Shown here piece by piece: positions 16,699 through 23,997 of a DNA stretch of 64,000 nucleotides. This DNA comes from AP-15 sp963703855. GTDB lineage: Bacteria; Pseudomonadota; Alphaproteobacteria; ATCC43930; CGMCC-115725. The translations under genes and the position numbers were made by a program. The stretch spans positions 434,001 to 498,000 of the forward strand of contig CAVPFW010000022.1 of the NCBI GenBank assembly GCA_963703855.1. The letters are read 5' to 3'. A model generated the notes under the pieces. The model saw nothing but the letters and a program-made list of their open reading frames with translations, had not been told where the DNA came from and made no database searches. Numbering within the stretch: position 1 is the first letter of the stretch; each line of letters opens with the position of its first letter.

Positions 16699-16710
16699 CT
16701 TTGCTCCTTG

Positions 16711-16796
16711 ACTAAAACGGTCGGGGACTCAAACGGTCCGGTATTCAAACCGGTCCGGGATTTCAAACGGTCGGCGATTCAAACGGTTGGGCCCGG
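16711..16796. repeat. Tandem repeat array C: five 16-17-bp units
   Basis: Units begin at about 16711, 16727, 16743, 16760 and 16777. The consensus is ATTCAAACGGTCSGGG, with a half-step of one base between some units. The array occupies the promoter region of the helix-turn-helix gene, starting 13 bases before its ATG. The core TTCAAA...CGG...GATT matches array B closely. Confidence 0.75.
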
Positions 16797-17121
16797 CTTT
16801 GTTTTTTGACGCCTGCGCTTTCGGCTTCCGGCGCCCGGGCGAGATTTCACCCGGATATCAACCTGAATCAAAAGCCGCCCGATGCGATAAAAGTAATCGT
16901 CGGTTTCAATCCTTTCAAGGCCGAGCCGGCGCCGCCGGAGCGATCGGCCGGACCCTGGCAACCCGATAAAGGAAAAGTCCTCGTTCCAGCCACGCGCGTT
17001 CGATCGCCGCGCGCCCGGAGATCACCCTGGGGCATCCCTGAACAGGCGCGGAAAGCTGTCGAGACCAGAGGCGGTTTCGCCTAAGCTGGCGGCTGCCGCT
17101 GCTGAACGGAGGATTGCCGCC
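16797..17121. other. Intergenic region without a supported gene
   Basis: About 320 bases separate the repeat array from the start of the first small barrel gene. Short open frames exist on both strands, but none has coding character. The last 20 bases carry GGAGGATTG ahead of the GTG at 17122, a strong ribosome site for that gene. Confidence 0.45.
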
Positions 17122-17430
17122 GTGTCGTACCTCTATGTCGTACAAATGGATATCCCGGCCGCGCTCGAGGCCGAGTTCAACCGAATCTATGACGAGGACC
17201 ATGTCCCGATGATTCTCAAGGTGCCCGGGGTTCGGTCCTGCACGCGCTATCGGCTCGAACATTCGACCGTGCCGACGATGCCGCGCTATCTGGCGCTCTA
17301 CGAGTGCGACAGCGCCGAGGTGATCAACAGCCCGGCCTGGACCGAAGCCTCCGATCTCGGCGAATGGAAGCCCAAGATCCGGCCGCACACGACCAACCGT
17401 CAGCACAGCGTGTTCCGCCGCATCGCCTGA
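17122..17430 (+). CDS. Small dimeric alpha/beta-barrel protein (copy 1)
   Basis: This encodes 102 residues from GTG 17122. The fold signature of the dimeric ferredoxin-like barrel group is clear: MSYLYVVQMDIPAALEAEFN, then YDEDHVPMILKVPGVRSCTR and YLALYECD. Similar small proteins act as EthD/DUF4286-like monooxygenase or isomerase subunits, or only as binding proteins. The conserved His (EDHVP) may be functional. It is followed by a close paralogue and by an ABM-type protein, all in one direction with short gaps, so an operon is likely. The substrate is unknown. Confidence 0.7.
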   Translation: MSYLYVVQMDIPAALEAEFNRIYDEDHVPMILKVPGVRSCTRYRLEHSTVPTMPRYLALYECDSAEVINSPAWTEASDLGEWKPKIRPHTTNRQHSVFRRIA

Positions 17431-17453
17431 TCCCGATCGAACAGGAGCAGCCC

Positions 17454-17763
17454 ATGCCGCACATCTTTGTCGTGCAGCTCGACATCCCGGCCGAGCACGA
17501 GGCCGAGTTCAACCGGGTCTACGACACCGAGCACTTCCCGATGCTGGCCAAGGTGCCGGGCGTGCGCTCGTCGGCGCGCTATCGGCTCGAGCTATCGACG
17601 ATCCCGGGCATGCAGCGCTATCTGACGATCTACGAGCTCGAACTCGCCCGAGGTGTTGAAGAGCGCCGCCTGGGAAAAGGCCGGCAGCTTCGGCGATTGG
17701 GCGACCAAGATCCGCCCGCTGACCACCAGCCGCCACCACAGCGTTTTCGAACGCATCGCCTGA
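17454..17763 (+). CDS. Small dimeric alpha/beta-barrel protein (copy 2), one extra base
   Basis: This is a paralogue of the preceding gene: MPHIFVVQLDIPAEHEAEFN and YDTEHFPMLAKVPGVRSSAR. At about 17640 one extra A breaks the frame. Removing it restores YELDSPEVLKSAAWEKAG and an end RHHSVFERIA, exactly parallel to the first copy. The repaired protein has 102 residues, the same length as its neighbour. The uncorrected frame reads through into the next gene. The extra base is therefore very likely a sequence error, and the gene is likely functional. Confidence 0.7.
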
Positions 17764-17774
17764 AGGGAGCCGTC

Positions 17775-18083
17775 ATGATCCACGTCGTCGCCATCATCAC
17801 CGCGAAATCCGGCATGCGCGAAACCATCCTCCAGGCATTTCACGCCAACATGCCGGCGGTCCACGCCGAAACTGGCTGCATCGAATACGGCCCGGCGATC
17901 GACGCCGAGGGCGCCGGCGGCATGCCGGCGAAATTCGGCCCCGACGCCTTTGTCGTGATCGAGAAATGGGAAAGCCTCGAGGCGCTGAGGGCCCACGCCG
18001 CCTCGCCGCATATGGCCGCCTACGCCGCCAAGACCCGCGACCTGGTCGCCAGCCGCGTCATCCACGTGCTGCAGCCGGGGTAG
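17775..18083 (+). CDS. Antibiotic biosynthesis monooxygenase (ABM) domain protein
   Basis: This 102-residue single ABM domain has the same ferredoxin-like dimer fold as its two neighbours. The start MIHVVAIITAKSGMRETILQ and the later ETGCIEYGP and FVVIEKWESLEALRAHAASP are family hallmarks. Members include quinol monooxygenases such as YgiN and heme-degrading enzymes. The active-site type cannot be fixed here. It starts 11 bases after the stop of copy 2 and is probably cotranscribed with it. Confidence 0.8.
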   Translation: MIHVVAIITAKSGMRETILQAFHANMPAVHAETGCIEYGPAIDAEGAGGMPAKFGPDAFVVIEKWESLEALRAHAASPHMAAYAAKTRDLVASRVIHVLQPG

Positions 18084-18201
18084 GCTGGCGGACGGACGGC
18101 ATCTTGCCCATGCGGGCAGGACGCCCGCGGTCCGGGCGCAAGTCGGGGGCGATCTCGGCTTCACCCCCGAGGCGATGCTGATCAGCTCGCCGGCGCCGAT
18201 C

Positions 18202-19059
18202 TCATGCCGGGTCGAGGCCGAGCAGCCGGCGGGCCAGGGTCAGATGCGGGCGGTCGATCATCCGGCCGTCGAGCGCGATGGTGCCGGCGTCCGGGTTTTC
18301 GGCGAACCGGGCCACGACCTGGCGCGCCCAGGCGAGATCGGCGTCGCCGGCGGTAAACGCCCGGTTGATGATCGCGATCTGCGCCGGATGGATCGCCATC
18401 TTGGCGGCGAAGCCCGAGCGCCGCGCGGCGGCGCATTCGGCGGCGAGCCCGGCTTCGTCCTTGAAGTCGGTGCAGATCGTGTCGATCGGCATGACCCCAG
18501 CGGCGGCCGCAGCCAACAGGCACAGCGAGCGCGCCAGGCGATAGACGTCGTCATAAGCGCCGTCGAGCCGGCGGTTGGCGCCGCCGATGCAGGCCGCCAG
18601 ATCCTCCGCACCCCAGGTGATGCCTTCGAGTTGCGCCGACACCCCGCCGTAATTGCCGAGCGCGAACATCGCGGCCGGCGTTTCGGTCGCGATCGCGATG
18701 ACCCGGACGGCGCCCCGCGGCAATGACGCGGCGGCCTCGAACGCGCAGAGGTAATGATCGAGGGTGCGCAGATCCTCAGGGACGCATTTCGGCAGCAGGA
18801 TGCCGTCGGGCTTCCCCGGCACGGTCATGACGAGATCGTCGAGCGCGGCACCGCTCGCCAGCGGGTTGATCCGCACCCAGCGGCGAAATCCGGCCGAGCC
18901 GGTCGCCTCGAGAAACGCGCGCGTCCGGGTCCGCGCCACCGGCCGATTCGCCGGCACGACCGAATCCTCGAGGTCGAGGATCAGCGCGTCGGCCCCCGAT
19001 TGCGGCCCGCGCGCGAGCTTGCGCTCGCTGTCGCCCGGAACAAACAGAAAGGAGCGCAT
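18202..19059 (-). CDS. HpcH/HpaI aldolase/citrate lyase family protein (CitE-like)
   Basis: This 285-residue TIM-barrel lyase is related to the citrate lyase beta subunit and malyl-CoA lyase, which split or form beta-hydroxyacyl-CoA bonds. It shows MRSFLFVPGDSERKLARG, DALILDLEDSV with the metal-binding Asp-Glu pair, WVRINP, GILLPKC, and the Gln/Glu-containing LEGITWGAEDLAA. The C-terminus carries MAIHPAQIAIIN. It directly follows a MaoC-type hydratase with no gap. The pair could interconvert enoyl-CoA, hydroxyacyl-CoA and cleavage products, but the substrate is unknown. It is not a HpaI-type class II aldolase like the gene at 52.7 kb. Confidence 0.87.
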   Translation of the reverse strand: MRSFLFVPGDSERKLARGPQSGADALILDLEDSVVPANRPVARTRTRAFLEATGSAGFRRWVRINPLASGAALDDLVMTVPGKPDGILLPKCVPEDLRTLDHYLCAFEAAASLPRGAVRVIAIATETPAAMFALGNYGGVSAQLEGITWGAEDLAACIGGANRRLDGAYDDVYRLARSLCLLAAAAAGVMPIDTICTDFKDEAGLAAECAAARRSGFAAKMAIHPAQIAIINRAFTAGDADLAWARQVVARFAENPDAGTIALDGRMIDRPHLTLARRLLGLDPA

Positions 19060-19536
19060 TCACCCCTCCGCCGGGACCGCCGGAGCCGACGGGCGGCACT
19101 TCATCAGCCCCATGCGGCGGCAGACCGCGACGGTTTCGCCGCGCTGGTTGATGCCCTGGTGCTCGAACTCGACGATGCCGGCGTCGGGGCGCGACCGGCT
19201 CCGGCGCTTCGAACGCACGATCGTGCGCGCCCGCAGGGTGTCGCCGTGGAACACCGGCTTTGGGAAGCGCACGTCGCTCATGCCGAGATTGGCGAGCGTG
19301 GTGCCTAGCGTCGTCTCGCCGACCGTGATGCCGATCACGAGGCCGAGGGTAAAGATGCTGTTGACCAGGCGCTGGCCGAACTCGGTCTGCCGAGCAAACT
19401 CCTCGTCGAGATGCAGCGGCTGCGGGTTCATCGTCAGGGCGCTAAACAGCACGTTGTCCATCTCGGTTACGGTGCGGCTCGCCGCATGCTCGAAGACCTG
19501 CCCCTCTGCGAACTCCTCGAAATACAACCCCGCCAT
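19060..19536 (-). CDS. MaoC-family hydratase
   Basis: This 158-residue hot-dog-fold protein is of the MaoC (R-specific enoyl-CoA or mesaconyl-CoA hydratase) type. It shows MAGLYFEEFAEGQVFEHAAS, the Asp/His region MNPQPLHLDEEFA, and the later FGQRLVNSIFTLGL and LGMSDVRFPKPVFHGDTL. ATG 19536 was chosen because upstream sequence in this frame is not protein-like. Its stop abuts the ATG of the CitE-like lyase, so the two are translationally coupled. The pairing parallels mesaconyl-CoA hydratase with a lyase, but no other pathway gene is adjacent. Confidence 0.85.
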   Translation of the reverse strand: MAGLYFEEFAEGQVFEHAASRTVTEMDNVLFSALTMNPQPLHLDEEFARQTEFGQRLVNSIFTLGLVIGITVGETTLGTTLANLGMSDVRFPKPVFHGDTLRARTIVRSKRRSRSRPDAGIVEFEHQGINQRGETVAVCRRMGLMKCRPSAPAVPAEG

Positions 19537-19546
19537 TCTGCCTCCT

Positions 19547-19739
19547 GACCGCCGCTGCGTCGCCGGCCTGCCAAATCCTGCGGACGGGTCATTTCCTCGG
19601 GCTTCACCCATCGGGAAAATTGCTCGGCCCTGATGAAACCGAAACCCAGCACCGCCTCGCGCAGGCTGATCTCCCGGCGACAGGCGGTCAAGGCGGTCCG
19701 GGCCGCAGCCTGGTCGGCCACAAACCCGGTCGTCTGCAA
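19547..19739 (-). pseudogene. Possible C-terminal remnant of a fumarase/aspartase-type lyase
   Basis: In a frame overlapping the MaoC leader the sequence reads ALTACRREISLREAVLGFGF, then IRAEQFSRWVKPEEMTRP. This closely follows the last helix of fumarase-class lyases, with their ending L-x-x-E-x-F-D-x-x-V-x-P-E-x-M-x-x-P. The rest of such an enzyme is absent upstream, where the divergent DedA gene begins. It is probably the tail of a deleted gene, although a short independent protein cannot be excluded. Confidence 0.4.
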
Positions 19740-19871
19740 TCATTCCTTCTTTGATCGTTTATTAGAATGGTGCGGCGGCAATTCCGCTCGACCGGCGGCG
19801 CCGAAAAACCTAGCATGGCGCCGCGTCAAAGTCGGGCCGCGCCGCGTAAACCAGCAGGAACCGATTGGGGA

Positions 19872-20483
19872 ATGGAGATAAATCGACTGATCGCGGAACA
19901 TGGCGCCTGGTTTTATCTGATCGCTTTCATCTGGACTTTTCTCGAAGGCGAGACAATCGTGCTCTTTGCCGGTTTTGCCGCGGCGCAGGGTCTGCTCGAC
20001 CCGTTTGTGCTGCTGGCGGCAACCGGGCTCGGCAGCTTTGCCGGGGATCAGAGCTGCTTTTGGATCGGTCGTCATTTCGGGTCGAAGCTGCTCGATCGGT
20101 TTCCGCGCTGGCGGGGCGGGGTCGAGGCGGCGCTGCGCTGGCTCGAGCGCTACAACACCGGCTTCATCCTGTCGTTTCGTTTCATCTATGGCGTGCGCAA
20201 CTTCTCATCGTTCGCCATGGGGATGAGCGCCGTTCGCGGCCAGCGTTTCCTCGCGCTCAATTTTGTCGCGGCCGGATTGTGGGCGGCGAGCTTTATCGCG
20301 GTCGGCTATTTTCTCGGTCATGCGTTTCGTGCGGTTCTCGGCGACCTGGCCCGCTCCTTCAGCCTGGCGATGCTCGGCGTCTTCGCGGCGATCGCCTGCG
20401 GGGTCTGGCTGGTGCACCGGCTGCAGCGGCGGCGTCAGCCCAGGCTTCCGCCGGGCGCCAAGATCGCCGCCCCGCCGTCGTGA
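19872..20483 (+). CDS. DedA family membrane protein
   Basis: This 203-residue inner-membrane protein of the DedA/SNARE-associated family includes members that flip undecaprenyl phosphate or phospholipids and support proton-motive force. It shows the family motif FLEGETIVLFAGFAAAQG near residue 22. GDQSCFWIGRHFGSKLLDRF and the Arg-rich RFIYGVRNFSSFAMGMS follow, and there are four to five hydrophobic segments. ATG 19872 was preferred because the upstream extension is basic and non-membrane. The C-terminus ends in a basic cytoplasmic tail. It diverges from the MaoC/CitE pair. Confidence 0.88.
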   Translation: MEINRLIAEHGAWFYLIAFIWTFLEGETIVLFAGFAAAQGLLDPFVLLAATGLGSFAGDQSCFWIGRHFGSKLLDRFPRWRGGVEAALRWLERYNTGFILSFRFIYGVRNFSSFAMGMSAVRGQRFLALNFVAAGLWAASFIAVGYFLGHAFRAVLGDLARSFSLAMLGVFAAIACGVWLVHRLQRRRQPRLPPGAKIAAPPS

Positions 20484-20512
20484 AGGCTGGCGACGGCGTT
20501 GCGCCGCGCCGA

Positions 20513-21241
20513 TCACGGCAGCACCGTGACCGGAGCTCCGACGGCGAGGTTCAGGGCGCGGTCGGCGCGGCCGGAATTCACCGCGATCTCGGCAAGCCCG
20601 TTCGCGTTCCCGTACCAAAAGGCGGCGCCTGGGGGGACATCGGAGAAGGTGCGGGCCCGCGCCAGCTCGCGCCCGCCGGCGGCAAGCCGCGTCGGCGCCG
20701 GCAGGGCCGCCGCGCGCAGCCCGGTCATGGCGTTGCCGTAGCCGTCGATGTAGACGATCTCGGGCAAGTCGTCCGGCCACTCCGGAAAACGGGCGGGCTC
20801 GGCGTCGCGCAGAGCGCCCGAAGGGAGTTCGCCGCGCGCGAGGAGCGCCGCCGTCGGAGCGAACAGATCACGCCCGTGGAAACTCGCCGACAGCCTGGTG
20901 GGGCGCCATAGAATCGCCGATGCGCGGGCCTTGTCGGCGCGTCGCAGGACGAGCTCGAACAACCCGTTGTCGGGGCCGACATAGCTGCGTCCGTCGGCCT
21001 CGACGACAACCGCGCCGCGGACGCCGCCGACCCCGGGATCGACGACCGCGAGCAGCACCGTGCCCGGCGCAAACCATGATCCGTAAGCGGCCAACAGATA
21101 AGCCGCGGGTTTGGGCTTTCCGGCCGGCAGGTCGGCGAACAGATCGACGACCGGAACCGCCGGTGCGAGCTGGTGCAGCACCGCCTTGACTTGGCCGGTA
21201 TAAGGCCCGCCGAGGCCGAAATCGGTGAACAGCACGATCAT
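20513..21241 (-). CDS. S-adenosyl-L-methionine hydrolase (adenosine-forming), DUF62 family
   Basis: This 242-residue member of the fluorinase/duf-62 group cleaves SAM to adenosine and methionine using water. The start MIVLFTDFGLGGPYTGQVKA and the active-site stretch LAVVDPGVGGVR contain the conserved Asp and Arg; His is in SASFHGRDLFAP. YVGPDNGLFEL is another hallmark. An alternative start at 21253 adds four residues. It converges on the DedA gene and diverges from the secreted-protein gene at 21533. The physiological purpose of this activity is poorly understood; no chlorinase or fluorinase features are apparent. Confidence 0.85.
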   Translation of the reverse strand: MIVLFTDFGLGGPYTGQVKAVLHQLAPAVPVVDLFADLPAGKPKPAAYLLAAYGSWFAPGTVLLAVVDPGVGGVRGAVVVEADGRSYVGPDNGLFELVLRRADKARASAILWRPTRLSASFHGRDLFAPTAALLARGELPSGALRDAEPARFPEWPDDLPEIVYIDGYGNAMTGLRAAALPAPTRLAAGGRELARARTFSDVPPGAAFWYGNANGLAEIAVNSGRADRALNLAVGAPVTVLP

Positions 21242-21532
21242 CGGCGGCTCCATCGCGTCGGCCGCCCGATCATACGATGACCGCCGGTCTGCCGACCAAA
21301 TTACCGCTGGACTTCCAGATTCGCATCTGACGCGGCATCCGGGCGCCGAACCCCCAACGAGGCGGATCAATCAACGGTTGGAAAGGAGCGCCGCATTGCG
21401 CCGGATTGCCGGAATCTTGATGCTGACTGCCGGTGGAACCGGTGGAAAAGGCAAGGCGGGATGGTTTTTCTTGAACCCACCGGCAGGCTGCGTATGCTGC
21501 GGCGTTCGCAGGGGAATATTTGGGGGAACGCG

Positions 21533-21991
21533 ATGAGGAAGGCCCTCTTGGCTGCGGCGGTTTTTGCCGCCGCGTCGCTTCAGGGTGCGTCGGCTGCCGA
21601 CCGGCACTGCTATTCGGCGGCAGATTTGGAGGCGGAGCAGGCGATTGTGTTCCAGACCAACCTGATGGTGGTCAGCTCGGCGTGCCGGGATACGGTCTAC
21701 GGCGAGTTCCGGGCGCGCAACAAGGATGCGATCATCCGCTACCAGCGAACCATGATCGCCCATTTCCGCCGTGGCGGCGCGCGCAATGCCCAGAGCGAAT
21801 TCGACGCCTGGAACACCAGCCTCGCCAACGAGATTTCGCTCAAGCAGGGCGCCGTGCCGACGGTGGAGGTGTGTCAGAAGGCGGCCGACATGCTGAAGAT
21901 GGCCAGCAGCTTCGACTCCAAGGCATTGCATGACTATGCGGCCGCCCAGGCGGCGAGCCCCGCCGTAATTCTTCCGAAATGCGCCAGGTGA
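21533..21991 (+). CDS. Secreted/periplasmic hypothetical protein
   Basis: This encodes 152 residues with a clean signal peptide, MRKALLAAAVFAAASLQGAS, cleaved near ASA before ADRHC. Mature cysteines at RHCYS, SSACRD, EVCQKA and PKCAR could make two disulfides. The middle is helical and basic (IRYQRTMIAHFRRGGARN). ATG 21533 was chosen as the start of the signal peptide. Similar small alphaproteobacterial exported proteins have no assigned function. It converges with the MFS gene. Confidence 0.65.
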   Translation: MRKALLAAAVFAAASLQGASAADRHCYSAADLEAEQAIVFQTNLMVVSSACRDTVYGEFRARNKDAIIRYQRTMIAHFRRGGARNAQSEFDAWNTSLANEISLKQGAVPTVEVCQKAADMLKMASSFDSKALHDYAAAQAASPAVILPKCAR

Positions 21992-22034
21992 CCTGCGTCG
22001 CCCAAGCAACCTGAGCTCCGATGCGGCGGCGCGG

Positions 22035-23198
22035 CTATCGCGCGAGCGCACACCGCAGCCCGAAGGTCCCGGCGAGGCCGGCGGCGGAGAGCAGGGCCAT
22101 GAACAGATAGGCCCGTCCGGCGCAGGCCGCATAAAGCGCGCCTGCCGCCATCATCACGATTCCCCCACCGATGCCGGATGAGACCGCGGCGTAAAGGGTC
22201 TGCGCGCTTGCCGCTGCGGAAGGCGCCACCGTGCGCGACAGAAAATGCATCGCGCCAAGATAGGTCGCGCCAAAGGTCAGGGCGTGCAGCAATTGCACGG
22301 CAGCGACGGCGGGCAGCGAGACGACCAGCCCGGCGAGGCTCCAACGGATCACGCCGGCGACGCCGCCGAGCGCCATCAGGCCGGCCGGGCCGAGGTGGGG
22401 GAGCAGCCGCCGCCCCTGCCAGAACAGCACGATCTCGGCAACCACGCCCTCGGCCCACAGCCAGCCGATCGTCGTCTGCGAAAAGCCGATGGAGCGCCAG
22501 TAGAGCGAGCCGAAGCCGTAATACACCTGATGGCTCGCCTGCAGCGCCGAGGCGGTGGCGACAAAGATCCAGAACCGGGGGTCGCCGGCGACCCCGCGCA
22601 ACCCGGCGCCGCGCGCCCGGCGGGCCGCCGCAGCGCCGCGGGGCGAATCGAGCGACGGCACGCCGCGGCAGGCGAGCAGCAGCAAGGCCGATGCGCCGAG
22701 CACCAGCGGCAACACCCGCTCCGCCGACGAATGGGCGAGGACAACGCCGCCGGCGAGCGAGGCGAAGATGAAGCTCAGCGAGCCCCAGACCCGGATCCGC
22801 CCGTAATCGAGCCCCTCGCTGCGCGACCATGCCAGGGTGACGGTGTCGCCGAGCGGCATCAGCGCCGATTGCGCGGTCAGCGCCACCAGGTTGAGCGCCA
22901 GCAATGGCCAGAAGCCGGCGGCGGGCCACAACGCCATGTAGGCGGCGAGTGCGGTGGCGGCGAGCATGCCCATCACCCGGCGCCGCCCGAGCCGGTCGGC
23001 GAGCGCGCCGATCGCCGGGGTCGCGATCACCTTTGCCCAGATCGCCGCGGCAAACACTGTGCCGATCTCCTTGGCGCCGAGGCCGCGCGCGCTGAGCCAC
23101 ACCGGCCAGAACGGCAGCTGGGCGCCGGTCACCAGAAACGCCGCCGCGTAGAACGCGGAAAGGCGAGCCGCCGGGCGGGCGAGAGGGGATCGCGGCAT
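22035..23198 (-). CDS. MFS transporter, HcaT/3-phenylpropionate permease-like
   Basis: This 387-residue protein has about 12 hydrophobic segments. The start FYAAAFLVTGAQLPFWPVWL with GLGAKEIGTV is typical of the MFS_1-like/HcaT subgroup. ALADRLGRRRVMGMLAATAL is the cytoplasmic loop signature after helix 2, and YGRIRVWGSLSFIFASLAGG marks the helix 4-5 region. The substrate may be an aromatic acid or nucleoside, but no neighbour supports a choice. ATG 23198 (MPRSPLARP) was preferred over 23219. It diverges from the TerC gene with about 35 bases between starts, so promoters overlap. Confidence 0.82.
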   Translation of the reverse strand: MPRSPLARPAARLSAFYAAAFLVTGAQLPFWPVWLSARGLGAKEIGTVFAAAIWAKVIATPAIGALADRLGRRRVMGMLAATALAAYMALWPAAGFWPLLALNLVALTAQSALMPLGDTVTLAWSRSEGLDYGRIRVWGSLSFIFASLAGGVVLAHSSAERVLPLVLGASALLLLACRGVPSLDSPRGAAAARRARGAGLRGVAGDPRFWIFVATASALQASHQVYYGFGSLYWRSIGFSQTTIGWLWAEGVVAEIVLFWQGRRLLPHLGPAGLMALGGVAGVIRWSLAGLVVSLPAVAAVQLLHALTFGATYLGAMHFLSRTVAPSAAASAQTLYAAVSSGIGGGIVMMAAGALYAACAGRAYLFMALLSAAGLAGTFGLRCALAR

Positions 23199-23233
23199 CA
23201 GCCGGGCTCGACCTCGCATCGGGCAGTGCTTAT

Positions 23234-23878
23234 GTGGCGAAGGTGCTGCTCGGGGCTGATCAACTCGGCGCGCTGCTGTCGGTCGTCATCATCGACGTGG
23301 TGCTCGCCGGCGACAACGCGATCGTCGTCGGGATGGCGGCTTCCGGCCTGCCGGTCGACCAGCGCCGGCGCGTCATCATGCTCGGCATCGTCATCGCCAC
23401 CGTGCTGCGCATCCTGTTCGCGTATTTTGCCGCGCAGCTGCTCGCGATCATCGGGCTGACCCTGGCCGGCGGCGTGCTGCTGCTGTGGGTATCGTGGAAG
23501 ATGTACCGCGAGCTGCGCCAGACATCGACCGACGAGCAGGAGGCGGCAGCCGGAAAGGAGTGCCCGCGGCCTGTCCGGCAACGCAGCGCGCGGCAGGCGT
23601 TGGTGCGGATCGTATTGGCCGACGTGTCGATGTCGCTCGACAACGTACTGGCGGTGGCGGGCACCGCGCGCGCTCATTTCTGGGTGCTGGCCTTTGGCCT
23701 CGCCCTCTCGGTCGCGCTGATGGGGGTCGCCTCGAATTACATCGCACGCCTGCTCGAACGCCATTTCTGGATTTCCTGGGTCGGGCTCGGGATCATCACC
23801 TTTGTCGCGCTGCGCATGATCTGGGAGGGCTCGACCGAAGTCATCCAGCAGACCGCCGCAGTGGGCCTGGCAGGATGA
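23234..23878 (+). CDS. TerC family integral membrane protein
   Basis: This 214-residue protein is of the YjbE/TerC group, implicated in metal-ion (manganese) homeostasis or tellurium resistance. Both acidic signatures are present: IIDVVLAGDNAIVVGMAASG in the first helix and ADVSMSLDNVLAVAG in a later one, where the Asp residues likely bind cation. The start is GTG 23234, immediately before MAKVLLGADQLG. About six membrane segments are seen, with a charged loop at residues 95-120. It is divergent from the MFS transporter and converges with the MscS gene. Confidence 0.88.
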   Translation: MAKVLLGADQLGALLSVVIIDVVLAGDNAIVVGMAASGLPVDQRRRVIMLGIVIATVLRILFAYFAAQLLAIIGLTLAGGVLLLWVSWKMYRELRQTSTDEQEAAAGKECPRPVRQRSARQALVRIVLADVSMSLDNVLAVAGTARAHFWVLAFGLALSVALMGVASNYIARLLERHFWISWVGLGIITFVALRMIWEGSTEVIQQTAAVGLAG

Positions 23879-23997
23879 AAGCGGCACCGATTCGACCCTC
23901 GTCGCCGTTGGTGTTGCACCGGACGCATCCGGTTAATTTCTGATTTCCTCAGAGGTCAACTGCGATCCTTGCTCGCTTGCTCGATAATTCACCACGA

